A DNA stretch of 64,000 bases from Amia ocellicauda (GCF_036373705.1 NC_089856.1:14476501-14540500); one strand, 5' to 3'. Shown: positions 41,480-51,950, counted from the stretch's first letter. The notes: a model not told the origin generated them from the letters alone. A program made the numbers and translations.

Positions 41480-42413
41480 CTGCATGAAACGGAAGGAAAG
41501 GTTTGCAGTCTGAGTGGATTATTCCTTTCTGTCCGAAACAGTCACGTTTTGTCGTGTGTTCTCCCACAAGTGGTCAGAAGCAGTCCGTCTTTCAATGACC
41601 GGACCGGGGTTTTCACCGTGTTTTGGATTCCTGGCATTTGCATGTGCTTTCCTGAGCCGTGCTGATTCGTTGATTGAGATGGATGTCTACATCGTCAGCT
41701 GTGTTAGGAGGACGGGAGAGATAGAGAGTGCAGGATCCACCTGTGGTCCCCATGACGGTATAAGGGGATGTAACCGTTGCTCGATGAATACTGCTACAGC
41801 CCTTCAGATACGCCATAAGATATCTCCAAATGCTTTTCACAGCAAAACGGGAGAAAACTAATCTTAGGCCTTGTCGAGCAGGAGGGTCTTCAGCCTGGTT
41901 CTAGGTCATGAGAGAGAGAGAGAGAGAGATAGTTCTGGAGTCTGGGAGCCTGTCATTGAGAGGATCGTGTGCCAGAAGAACCCGACCTGTATAAGGGTCG
42001 ATAGAGTACGTTTTGCATTGACAGAGCCCTCGGCCCCATTTGCAGCACGGCGCTGTATGACTTCTGCCAAATAAGAAAGCGCTGGAAGACGCAGGGCCTT
42101 GATAGTCGGCAACAGTTTCTTGTAACTTACTGTCTGTGCCACTGGGAGCCCATGGAGGCTTAACAAAATACGTGTCATGGGAGGTCGCAACCTCATTGCA
42201 AGTCAGAACTCTAGCTGCACAATTTCTCACTAATTGCAGTTGATCTACAGTGGTCTTGGGTAGCTTGACCACTTTCAGCTTTGGTTCGTTTACCTATATT
42301 GCAGGGTAGATTAGTTGCGTTTTTGGGTGGTCTCTCTTGCCACAGCGTTTGTCATCTTATCGTGGGCTGACACCTGGCAGATGAGATTCAATGTGGACAA
42401 GTGCATGGTATTA
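41480..42413. repeat. Terminal partial monomer 21 (934 bp)
   Basis: The first 440 bp match monomers 19 and 20. From the GA run at about 41910 on, private changes accumulate: a longer GA run ending in gatag, tataaggg, cggccccat, ctcattgcaag, gcttgaccac and gttcgttta. Homology stops at about 42413, inside the first part of the plus-strand LINE segment. Confidence 0.93.
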
Positions 42414-42440
42414 TTCATCTCCGACATAGAATTTTTTTTT

Positions 42441-42542
42441 CTCTTTCGTAGGACTTTTTATCTCCTACGTACGACTCTATCTCCTACGTAGTAGTTTTTT
42501 TTCTCCTAAGTACAACTTTCTTTCTCTTACGTAGGACTTTTA
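42441..42542. repeat. Five imperfect 20-bp repeats with core cctacgta at the array junction
   Basis: Just outside the array, the motif tctcctacgtangactttt occurs five times in a row with changes (starts near 42441, 42461, 42481, 42503 and 42523). Each copy carries a (c/t)ctacgta or close variant and a T-rich spacer. It is not related to the 2073-bp monomer. It may be a minisatellite or the subterminal part of an unidentified element whose end abuts the array. Confidence 0.75.
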
Positions 42543-43312
42543 TCGGGTTTTTTGTGCAGTTCATGTTGAGGTGCATGGTGCTAATTCATTAATGAGAGAC
42601 CGGTAAGTATTTTTACAATAGATGTGAGTCGTCATTGATAAACGCCGTCCCGTGACATCTGATGACATAAATAGTACTTATAATATGTGTACGGCACATT
42701 ATGAACCCTGCAGATCACAAAAGTTGATGAGGAATGTAGAGCACAGTGAAACCCTGCCAACACACAACGTTGCCACAACGTTGTAGCAGCGTCATTTACT
42801 TTTGTGTGTTATCTGGGAACCTGTATTGTGTAGGACTGTTTTACATTGTATTTAAGACATTATTTATATATTTTACTCTCTTTATTTCAAAAACAATAGT
42901 CGGAAGAAACATGAACCTTGTTGCTTTATACACATTAAATAAACAGTTCTTATAACTTGTTGTGATAAGAAAAAGTTATAAATGCGAATGAAACAATTTA
43001 AGTTTTGGTTTAACGCCCTTCCTGTGACCAACAGATTATGTCAATAATCCTGCTAATACAAACAAGCTAAAGATGGGCTGTAAATTTATCATTTAGAATT
43101 TGCATACTTTTATTTTGCATTTTAGACAGATGTCTTACTCACCCAGTCATACAAATCCATGGAAACCTTTTTAATTCTGTGCGTCCAGTTTGAAGACATT
43201 TGATTTTTTTTATAAATTATTAGTGAACACTAAATACATATGCCTAATGCAACAATAATATTTTTATATTGTAAATGGAACAAATAGTTGGACTCTATTA
43301 TTCATTTTACAG
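42543..43312. other. AT-rich stretch, no gene recognised
   Basis: I see no coding region. The short direct repeat acaacgttg occurs twice near 42770-42785. A possible splice donor (gaccggtaagt, 42599-42609) could belong to an upstream exon of the HECT pseudogene that follows, but the preceding bases show no recognisable protein. Confidence 0.4.
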
Positions 43313-43582
43313 TGCCAGAATCTGACCCTGGATCAATTGAGAGAAAACAAGGTATGTCTATTGATTGTAATACTTACTGTTCGATTTAATCTGCTTCCGT
43401 TTTCTGTCTGCCGTCTTTGTTTATGTATTCTGAACTTTTTTATGTTATTGTTTGTAACTGAATTTGTTATGAAAATGTTGAGGTTGTTACATTTGTAGTT
43501 CAGTTATTAGTAGATTTGATGTTATTCTCTGTAAACTCTGTACATTGCCTTGGATAAAGGCTTCTGTCTAATGTCTGTAACA

Positions 43583-43634
<52 letters not shown>

Positions 43635-45485
43635 AAGTAACTGTTCAGAAAAATATATTTGTTTATAATTTAAACCTGCATATGTCATGTATTTTTATGC
43701 AGCCTTGGAGTGCATGCAGACTCATTCAGTCATAGCATTTTCTATTTGTAATATTTTAATATTTTAATTATTTAAGGTTGATGCTGAAACATCAAGGAAT
43801 TGCTGACCCAACACTGGCTAAATACATTGTGAAGCTGGGTGACAGAGTTGCACTGAGGAATTTCTGTGCTTCACCGCAGTCTTCTAAAAAGAATAACACC
43901 AGGTGTACACACCTTTTTGAGGTCTTAAAGAACAAACTAGCCAGAATTGAAAACAAACATGCAGATCATCCACCAGTAAAGATGAACATTCTGAGAGCAA
44001 AAGTATCCGCAACGGAGAACAAAAATGATGGATCCACGACAAAAAACAAGTGAGGAAGCATCAGGGAGGTGGGATCCATAAGGTTGATGTTGCACGATCT
44101 GTTACAAAAAGCAAGTTACTTGCAGTTGCACAAGACTTATTTTTCCATAAAGGACAGTCTACAAAAGGCCATGCAGGTCAACTCAATTTTGATATTCTTG
44201 ATTTTAAAGAAACACCTCTCCCAGACAACGTATCTGTTGCAGATTGTTATAATATTTTCAAAACTGGCATTGTGACATTCTACCTACATACAGTTTGTGT
44301 AGGTGAATCAGAGGGCAGGAATGAAGATAACCACTGGACAGAATGCCAAAACATCGGCACTTCCATGCCAAGCCCAGTGGCTTCAACATCAGCAGACAAT
44401 GATGACTGATTTGTTACCAGTGAAAGTATGCTCATCTCAGCACTTTTACAGAGTGATGCATCAACTCAGAACCTCGTACCTCCAGTGTCAACAGAAAGTG
44501 AAATTCTTAGTGGTGCTATTGCTGCAGTTGGTAATTTCTAAGATTATGTTTTATGCTGCATGACCTAAGTGATACTGAGATTTCTCACACCACAAATGTT
44601 GATTTGGATGATACTATCCCTGTGGCACCAGTTCAAATGACCATTCATTGTGGCCCAATGGCTTTCACTGAGATTTGTGGTAACTTCAAGGATCCTACCA
44701 TCTTACATAAACAAGTCAACTTTGTGTACATTTTGCCAAATGGAGAAACTGAACAAGCACATGATGTGGATGTTTTAAATGATACATTGACAGAATTCTG
44801 GGAGGAGTTCTATAGTAGATGTACTGTTGGGAGGGATGTAAAGGTCCCATGTCTACGTCATGACCTAGGCATAGAAGAATGGGAAGCCATAGGCAGAGTG
44901 CTTGCTTTTGGGAGGAAGACGGTGGGGTACTGGCCAGTAAAGCTATCAAAATAATGTATTCATCACTGCCTCTTGCCTGAACTTATGCTCTCCAATGAGC
45001 AGTTAATTGATGACTTCTATAATTTAATTACTGTTCAGGATAAGGAAATCTTTCAATGTGCCATTGCAGACTTTCCCTCTGTCAACAGTGATGATATGAT
45101 AGAGGCACTGGACACACATGACTGCCGGACCAGAGTTACAGAGAGTAATATTCAATCAGTCCTGCTTGAAATTGCACACAAGGAAATGGTCCAGACACCT
45201 ATGTTTGTTTCTGACTGCTGGAGGGACATTCTGCAAGACCTGTTTACTGCAAATGAAAGGCTGGATGGCATCTACACAAAGCTCATCCCATCCAACAAAA
45301 GCATTGTCCACATGTTAGTGTTGCCTGACCCTGTCAACATGCATGGCAACGAGGTGGGCAAATATCTGAAAAGATATGTGAAAGAGTTGGATTTCCAGAA
45401 GTTACGTCTCTTCATTCGCTACTGTACTGGCTCAGATTTGCTGAACACGGACAACAATAAAGTTGGTACCAATGACGGAGTTTGA
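43313..45485 (+). pseudogene. SAM-like plus HECT ubiquitin-ligase gene, broken (G2E3-like family)
   Basis: A 39-bp exon (43313-43351) lies between a good acceptor (attttacag) and donor (gtatgt). It encodes QNLTLDQLRENK and is phase 0. The next exon begins at 43777 with VDAET and, after a frame break, LKHQGIADPTLAKYI and KLGDRVALRNFC, the end of a SAM-like domain. Then come RKHQGGG and LLAVAQDLFFHKGQSTKG (44050-44409), and a HECT domain part at 44553-45485 with EFWEEFYSR, VPCLRHDLGIEEWEAIGRVL, DCRTRVTESNIQ and LRLFIRYCTGSDLL. This order is that of the large fish family annotated as G2/M phase-specific E3 ligase-like. The reading frame is broken at least four times (near 43795, 44050, 44410-44550 and 44955). 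The domain stops before the block with the catalytic cysteine, so it cannot act as a ligase. Introns are kept, so it is not a processed copy. Confidence 0.85.
43505..43634 (+). repeat. L2-type 3' tail with (AAT)n microsatellite in the HECT pseudogene intron
   Basis: The sequence ttgccttggataaaggctt, followed by ctgtctaatgtctg and about sixteen aat units to 43634, resembles the conserved 3' tail shared by fish L2 LINEs and V-SINEs. No body of a SINE or LINE is evident upstream. The leucine-run and isoleucine-run frames here are only translated microsatellite. Confidence 0.6.
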
Positions 45486-46220
45486 ATATATATATTCAAT
45501 AAATATATTAATAACAACTCAGTTGTATTAAGAAGGAATGGTTTGAAATTTGTTTAGTTTATAATTATTGTACAATTCTGGCTTAAAGGAATTCACATTT
45601 TGTGACTATTTTTATTTTTGCAATGTGTCCTTCTCTGCCTTTGATAATTGATCTGTAGCAAGCTGACAGTTTGTGATTTATTTTTATAAAAATGTACATA
45701 TATTATACAGAATAGGCAACTGAAAATTCCACTTCTTAATTATTTTGTTTAATACGTTCATAAATTATAAGAATGGTAGGCCTACACAATTTTAAATTTA
45801 AGAAGTTATTTTCTCTGACATATGTATCAGACATTTGTTTCAAATATCAGGTGTTCATATCTGAAGTTTAATAAAAACAAACAATAATTATAGCTCAGGA
45901 ATCATAACAAATGGGGTTGAATTTAAAAATTATGTATCAGATTTATTTTTCCATTACTTTTCCATGATCATTTTTGGATTTTCCTTGATTAAATAATTTA
46001 TTCGTTTACAACACAAATGCTGGAAATAATTACACAGAAAATAATGAGGATATTGATAAACACAATACGAAAAAAAACATAATCGGCTTTTGTTATAATG
46101 GCCTCCTCCCCTTACAGCCATCCAATCCACCCACTTTAATAAAACATGCTACCATCAACTAATAAAGAGTACACAAAGATGTAAATGCAAAATTAAACCT
46201 AGTACTATCTGATCTGTAGT
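45486..46220. other. AT-rich stretch, no gene recognised
   Basis: Very AT-rich, with no open frame of note and no recognised repeat. The missing C-terminal HECT block is not found here. A short aatggcctcctccccttacag at 46096-46116 resembles the LINE tail wording of the array but is too short to call. Confidence 0.4.
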
Positions 46221-46289
46221 GTGGTTTTACTTGCCTGGTCTCAACAATGTGTCCCTCCTGAATTTCCTTCTGTTTCTCTCTCCCTTCCC

Positions 46290-46900
46290 AGGATTGGTGG
46301 CACTGGAGAGCCAGGTCCAGAGGCTGCCAAGCCTTATCGAGACCTACTTGCTACAACCTTGACTGGACCTTGGTGGCTAAGACTCCCTTTTGCGTATTTG
46401 CACCGTGCTTCCAGGTCTTGGACCTTGACTTTTTTTGGGGGGGTGGCACCAGGACAGGCTTAACTTTTAGTATAGTTTTAGTGTTTTTATTGCCTGTCTT
46501 TTAAACATTATTTTTTTGCTTGTTTTCTTTATGAATGATTGCTAGCGCAATCACCTATTATTAAAGGCGGTTTTAGTTATTGTTATTGTTAGTAATGGGG
46601 CCTCTAGCCCAGTGGACTTCGTGGCCCCCCCAGCAACCACTGTAATAAACTTTTTGTTTTGCAACTCTAAATATCGACTCTGTGGTGTGTACATTGGGAT
46701 CTTGCTAAGGCCTGCGCGGGGAGATGGGGGGATAGTGAGACCCCCTCTTTTCTGGAATAAAATAGGGGTGGCGTGGTCATGTGACAGTGGCAATTGTTCC
46801 CCCCTATGGTTACTGCTGAATGGCGGGTCATAAAAGTTTTGATCAGATACCGGCCAAGGTGCTGCTGTGTATAGTCCACAGACTGTTTCCCAATCATATA
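46290..46900 (+). mobile_element. Possible LTR-like or 3'-end element fragment
   Basis: GC-richer than its surroundings. It contains ggggcctctagcccagtgg, then gtaataaactttttgttttgc (a polyadenylation signal with a T-rich follower) and ctctaaatatcgactctgtg. That order resembles the R-U5 part of retroviral-type LTRs. A segment at 46823-46860 recurs at 61748-61788. I cannot define both ends or see a partner LTR, so the family and limits are uncertain. Treated as a fossil. Confidence 0.25.
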
Positions 46901-47460
46901 TTATTTGTAATGGTTGTGCAGGGGATACACCAATGTTGTTACTTTAACTGAAAACATTTAAACCCCAAACCAGTTCCTCGGTTGAGAAGAAAAGAAAAGT
47001 GAGAATGCCTTTGATTGTTGCGTTTTTTGTCATTTCTCAAACAATAGTATGCAGTATTCACATAAGGTTTTAATAAATAATTAGACTTGTGTTTTCTTTT
47101 TTCACATTCTCATACTATAATGATGGGGCTGAAACGTTTTCAATGAAATGAGATGAGACTAATCACAACTGGCGATAACATTTTAGTATTTCTGTACAGT
47201 TAATGGAATTGGTTGTGCTTTGTCTCAGTGAATATTTAATATCAAATAATAACAATGTGTTGTAGTAGTATTTTAATAGGTCACGATGTTATATTATGGT
47301 ATTACTATGAAAGTGTTTACAATGCAATATAAACGTTTTGATTATACCATGGTTTCACAATCTGACTACCTATTTTTTCTGTCAAATAGTAGGGCAAATC
47401 AGAATCTTCAAAACCAAAGTGAAGTGGGAGGTGAAATACTTGTCTTTGATATATTATTTT
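46901..47460. other. AT-rich stretch before the integrase exons, nothing recognised
   Basis: The open frames here are short and AT-rich. A plausible acceptor (ctgtcaaatag, ending 47390) could begin the first integrase exon, but the sequence after it up to 47460 matches no family wording I know. Confidence 0.35.
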
Positions 47461-47715
47461 TTCATTCAAAAAATAGGGGTAAAATATTTGGTTTGCCAAA
47501 AATGTAAATCTCCCGACATCAGCTTCTGGTATTCCTTTCCCAAGGATATACTAGAAAGAAAACTGCTGAACATACAGGATGTTCTACATCTTATATCTAC
47601 AAACGACTGAAGATTGAGGGTCTCTCACCAAGGAGCAAATTCAGCAGGATCACTGACAATGAATTGGATGAAGAGTTGAAGCTGTTACACAGATTATCCT
47701 AATGCAGGTGTTGAG

Positions 47716-48167
47716 GTATGTAATTATGTTTTATATACTGTGTGTATCTTCTTTATGTACTTGTGGAATAGGTTTTCTGTCTACCCTTCTCCTCACTCAA
47801 ATTGTGTTTACCAATATCAATTACGTTAGTCTGTTAACCAGAAATGTAAAGAACACTATGTTGCATATTCTGTGCTTGAAAAGACTTCACAAAATGTATA
47901 ACAAAACTAACAAGGGGAAAGGTTTATTAAGAAAGGGGACAAGAGTAAAAAGCTAGAATATGCACAAGAACACATAAATCATTCTGTGTAACAGTGGTCA
48001 GTAGCCAAAGGTACTTGGGGCAGATGACAGACGTTTGTACAGCAATGCACAGTAGACTTCAGAATTATTCACATCCTTTTTTATGATATGCAACACTGAT
48101 ACTCTTAGTTGTAATATTTCAATGTATGCAATAAATACAGACTATGTACATATACATATATAATATA
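47716..48167. other. Integrase intron 1, left part
   Basis: AT-rich intron sequence. A frame at 47702-47956 runs from the exon end into the intron and is not a gene. Confidence 0.5.
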
Positions 48168-49345
48168 TGTGGCCGGACCAGGAATGATGAGGCAATAAAA
48201 TGTTTGTGGTTTTTTAATTCCCCGACTGTACTCGAATGAGAACAGCGTTAATAATGTAATTTCAAGGATTAAAGGCAGTTGGAGGTTGTACAAAACAAAG
48301 GAATTACTTTCCCACTTGCCTTCATTTGTTGCATCTGATCTCAACTATTTGATTTAACAGTACACTATAGTACCCCTACACCATATCACAGTATGTAAAC
48401 AGCTGCCATAAACTGAGTTACACTCACTCTGATAAACTTCAGTTACCTCTCAACATTAGGCAACAATAATAGCTCTAGACAGGAACTCTAGACATTAAAC
48501 ACTTGACTCTACAATCTAGACAACAGTAATGTCTCTTTCTAAACAAAGAAAATAAAAAAGGATAAAAATATAAATAAATACATTCATTCAGCCACACAAT
48601 GCACAGTCATAACTCAAAGTAAAATATTAAAATTCACCAGAAAACATAAAATACATCCATACACTAAATATAGTTTTGCCAACACTTTGTACAATTACTC
48701 GAAACCAATATTATATAAATAAATCAGTAACTCACTGTCGTTCTAACGTGCAGTATACGCCCCAGGACACACACACACCAGGAACTCAGCATGTGTATCT
48801 CCCCTCTAAGTCAGCAGAAAAGTACAAAATGCACATCGTTTATTTACACAGTCAGTATACACCAGTATAATGTGATTTCATTTGTAAATACACTCTGTCG
48901 ACACTCATGCTGTCCCCGCTGGTCAGTGTTTCTCCCCAGCGTGGCGAAGATACACACACACCTGGCCACCAATCATCAGGAATCGGACGGAACACGAAAT
49001 CATCAAGTATGTACCTCGGTCTGCTAGTTAAGTCACTCTTTCATCTGCCGATCTTAATGACTATTTATGTATTTTACCGTAGTATATGGAGATATATTCC
49101 CTACCAATAAACCAAAATACACCTCTCGCAGTCTCTCTACTCTGCGGGACCGACACTTCCGCTTACTTTTCTTCTCGTAAAAAACTCAGCGCTCTTGCGC
49201 GATCTGACCCTTGTACTGCTCTTAAAGTGACAGTGCTGTTAAAGAAAAGAGAACGCTATTGCAGCAGGAATCCCACCAGCAACCATATAGCATTTTACAC
49301 GATATAACACTTTTTAACTCTGTACCCCTGGTTCACCTGGCTACA
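48168..49345. mobile_element. Candidate solo LTR or terminal-repeat element inside the integrase intron
   Basis: The segment begins tgtggccggaccagg and ends cctggttcacctggctaca. Thus it has TG...CA termini and imperfect inverted ends (tgtrgccrgg...accagg). Internally it is 1178 bp without a coding region. A cactttaagagcagta block lies in the reverse direction near 49210-49240. Target duplication is not clear; only tat flanks both ends. An LTR is the first choice, and a non-autonomous DNA element is the alternative. Relic, age not estimated. Confidence 0.4.
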
Positions 49346-49729
49346 TATGTATGTTGAAGGCTGTGCTCGGATGCCCGCTCTGCAACCTAATGAGTTACTG
49401 CATCACTAAGAGTTCCGAACACCTTGCCTTGGCCATGCATGTTAAACACATTGCACATCTCTCGCTCTCTCTCTTTCTCTCTCTATGTTATATTTCAAAA
49501 AGGTCTCTACTGCAGTGTACAGTTGAGTCAGAAAAAATAAAATGTCTGCTACTGTATTTCATGCAGCTGAAGATTGGTCAGAAGTGTTCTGTAATACATT
49601 TTCAAAATAATTTAAACCCGAGTATAACACAAAAACCCTTTTTCATTTCAGTCTTATATATTTATGTTTTCATATATCATATATATACCTTTACTATATT
49701 GACAGTACTTTAACATGCTTTTCCAATAG
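49346..49729. other. Integrase intron 1, right part
   Basis: Contains a pyrimidine-rich run ctctcgctctctctctttctctctct at 49460-49485 and AT-rich sequence ending in the acceptor ttccaatag at 49729. No gene. Confidence 0.5.
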
Positions 49730-50013
49730 ATGATGTTTGGGTTATTAAGAGCAAGAAGTGTATTTGTTCAAAGAAACCAACTTCGTAGCTCATTGACAAG
49801 GGTTGACCCAATTGGTACAGCTCAGCGATGGTCACAGGCCATTCAGAGAAGATCATACCATGCCGCATCACCAACCAGCATGTGGCATATGGACAGTCAC
49901 ATGAAGCTTACAAGGTAACTTCTGTCTTCATGACTTACTGAAAGATTAAATAAAAATAGAACAGCTCCCCCCCCCAAAAAAAAAAAAAACTTTCACTTGG
50001 ACAGAAAAAATAA

Positions 50014-50066
<53 letters not shown>
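50014..50066. repeat. (AAT)n microsatellite in integrase intron 2
   Basis: About seventeen uninterrupted aat/taa units, preceded by a C run and an A run at 49966-49990. Confidence 0.9.
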
Positions 50067-50067
<1 letters not shown>

Positions 50068-51155
50068 CACATTTCCAGCATGTTTCCAGTATTCAGAATC
50101 AATGCATGTGGTCATATATTTTGTAACTCCAGTCTAATGTATTTGTTATTATTTTTTAAAAGATGAATGTGTATATTTTCAGAATACCTAGACCATTATT
50201 ATGTATTAATTTGTCTGATGCCTGTAAAATTTGAATTACTTCTAAATATTACTAGTTTTCCTATTACAATAGCATTTTTTATGTAGTGCTAATAAACATA
50301 GTGTGATATTTTTTTGTATTTGTTTTCTCCATACATTTTCTTATCTTTCTTTTTTTTCTCCTTTGGGTAGGTGGGGATTTGTAGTACATGGTGCAATTGA
50401 TGGGTTCTACCATACTTGCACTGTGCTACAAACAATTATTCATCCACGGTCCTAAATGATTTCTCCAAAGCTGCTGTTCAACATGGATTACCGTCTAGGG
50501 CTCGGTCTGACCATGGTGGAGAAAATATACAGGTAGCCCTGCTTATGAATGCACTGAAGGGGTTACATCATGGCAGCCACATATAGCTGGAATGGAATGG
50601 TTCTTAGGTTCAGGGAATTTTATTACATGGAGGACATTGGTGTACTGGATGATGGAAATAATTTGCACAAAGGATGCCTGCAATTTGTTTACCATTCTGA
50701 AATTAGTGAACGATTGGAACTTTTCAGAAAAGGTTGGAATAAACATAAAATTAGAACTGAAAGCAACAGGACACCTGAACAAATTTGGTTTGATGGTCTC
50801 ACAGATACATTTAATGATTCTGGAGCAATTAACGTGAATGCACAAGACATTGCACAGAATTTAGTTTACATTTACAAAGAATAGGTGTTGAAATTACAGA
50901 TATTGAAATCAGAGAAACCAAAGAGTTGTTTAATCCACTGAATCTGTCTGTTGAACAACTCCAAATTTTAGAACAATCAGTTGAACCTGGTAGTGATATG
51001 AAAGATAAATACTTAAAAAACTTGAAAAAACAACTGAGTTCTTGGTATCTGGTACCCAAACATAAATGCCATGTTGAAGGCATGGTTCTTTTTTGCTGCA
51101 CACTAACTCCCATAGGGGCATATTTAAATACAGTAAATGTGCAGAAATAAAACAC

Positions 51156-51563
51156 GTTACTGTGTTTTACCTTGATGTTTATTTTTTATTTTTCTTAACA
51201 ACAAATGAGACTATTTAAAATGCTTTAATTAATCATAAATTCTCTGCCATTACATTTGTGCTTTTTATGCAATTACATAGATTGATACCTAACATCCTAC
51301 TCGCTACTGCTGTAGCCCAACTGTAGAATACAAAAAATAATGTAAACATAACACTACTAGAAAATCCTATACTTAAATTTCAAGTTACATGTTATATGTA
51401 GAACAAAATATGTATACACTTACACAATATTTATTTATTTATTTATTTATTTATCCCTACCTCAACTTCCTATCTAAAATGTGAGATTGAATGATAACTT
51501 TGTCTCGCTATCATGGATATCTGTTTCACAAGAAAAAATAACAGCTTCTCTTCAGCGAAAATA
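51156..51563. other. AT-rich spacer with (ATTT)n
   Basis: Holds a clean attt microsatellite at 51429-51464 and no coding region. If an integrase transposon terminus exists it should lie here, but I could not find one that pairs with a sequence on the left. Confidence 0.5.
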
Positions 51564-51877
51564 CACTGCTTAAAAACATTAAGGGAACACGTAATCATCA
51601 CAGTATAACACCAAGTCAATTAAACTTCAGGGATATTCATCTGTCCAGTTAGGAAGCCTAAGCAATTGTGAATTAGTGTCACCTGTTTTGGTGCAAATGA
51701 AAGTGATGGGAGCACGTCAATTCGTCGCCAACAATTCATCCCGCGACAATTCGCCCCCTACAATTAACTTATTACGGAGCCATAGAACATACACATGTGT
51801 ATATTCATTCTACTCTAATACTGTTTAACTCCAGGAAATTATATATTAAAAAAAAATGTACACTTAAGAAAATAACA

Positions 51878-51950
51878 AGTTCTGATCGGGATTCAAACCC
51901 AAATCACTATATTCTCAGTGCTGTTCCCTAACCACTGCACCAACTGATAT
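51878..51950 (-). other. tRNA-like relic (possible SINE head) within the fold-back loop
   Basis: Read on the minus strand: gttggtgcagtggttaggg resembles a Pol III A box, and gggtttgaatcccgatc resembles a B box and T arm, at tRNA-like spacing. The acceptor ends do not pair convincingly, so it is not a functional tRNA. Confidence 0.5.

Larger units (their letters stand above)
1..42413. repeat. Macrosatellite array, monomer about 2073 bp, 20 full copies plus a partial
   Basis: The same sequence recurs head to tail. Using the recurring ctgcatgaaacggaagg-like start as reference, monomers begin at 1, 2074, 4147, 6203, 8276, 10349, 12422, 14495, 16574, 18647, 20720, 22799, 24878, 26951, 29030, 31109, 33182, 35261, 37334, 39407 and 41480. 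Spacing is 2073 bp except for one 2056-bp copy and seven-base-class variants of 2079 bp caused by three extra GA dinucleotides. The left edge is outside the window, so the array exceeds 42.4 kb. The right edge is at about 42413, where monomer homology stops after a ggtatta. Copies differ by a few percent or less by eye. The monomer is built from two LINE 3' ends in opposite orientation plus unidentified flanks. No histone, snRNA or rRNA gene is visible in it. This is seen directly; the role of the array (heterochromatin, pericentromere) is unknown. Confidence 0.98.
47461..51150 (+). pseudogene. Integrase-type transposase gene in three exons, broken (IS3EU/Ginger-like DNA transposon)
   Basis: Exon 1 (47461-47715) encodes a helix-turn-helix region: ISRHQLLVFLSQGYTRKK, GCSTSYIYKRLKIEGLSPRS, ITDNELDEELKLLHRL. 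It ends at donor gtatgt. Exon 2 (49730-49914) encodes MMFGLLRARSVFVQRNQLR, RVDPIGTAQRW and TSMWHMDSHMKLTR, with the first catalytic Asp in WHMDSH. Exon 3 (from 50371 after a ctcctttgggtag acceptor) continues WGFVVHGAIDGF, then RSDHGGEN (second Asp) and later FYYMEDIGVLDDGNNLH, QIWFDGLTDTFNDSGAIN and LFNPLNLSVEQLQ. The NQRIERLW-type block with the third acidic residue is missing between 50570 and 50620. With several frame breaks, this copy is inactive. Such proteins are multi-copy in fish genomes and belong to cut-and-paste elements with a retroviral-integrase-like DDE domain. The exact superfamily name is my inference. Confidence 0.82.

Noticed and set aside
1-42413. Hundreds of repeated 60-126-codon open frames on both strands of the array as a protein gene family
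   Set aside because: They recur at the monomer period, overlap each other in several frames, and their recognisable parts are LINE fragments. Neutral satellite change (stops, GA-run indels) affects them freely.
1-42413. A tandem array of functional RNA or histone genes
   Set aside because: A 2-kb period would suit such clusters, but I found no rRNA, snRNA, tRNA or histone sequence in the monomer.
1-42413. CRISPR-like repeat array
   Set aside because: Units are 2 kb and directly abutting with no spacers, in eukaryotic DNA.
43500-43735. Leucine-rich and isoleucine-rich frames around 43583-43634
   Set aside because: Translation of an (AAT)n microsatellite.
46221-46463. Possible exon after the ccttcccag acceptor at 46290
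   Set aside because: Could be spliced, but the encoded residues match no family and do not continue the HECT domain; kept only as part of a possible element.
49351-49713. 120-codon plus-strand frame with a CT-rich part
   Set aside because: Lies in the integrase intron, low complexity, no family likeness.
42414-51563. Complete transposon bounded by inverted ends enclosing HECT and integrase genes
   Set aside because: I compared the array-junction side and the spacer before Tc1 but found no convincing inverted termini or target duplication, so the element limits are not annotated.
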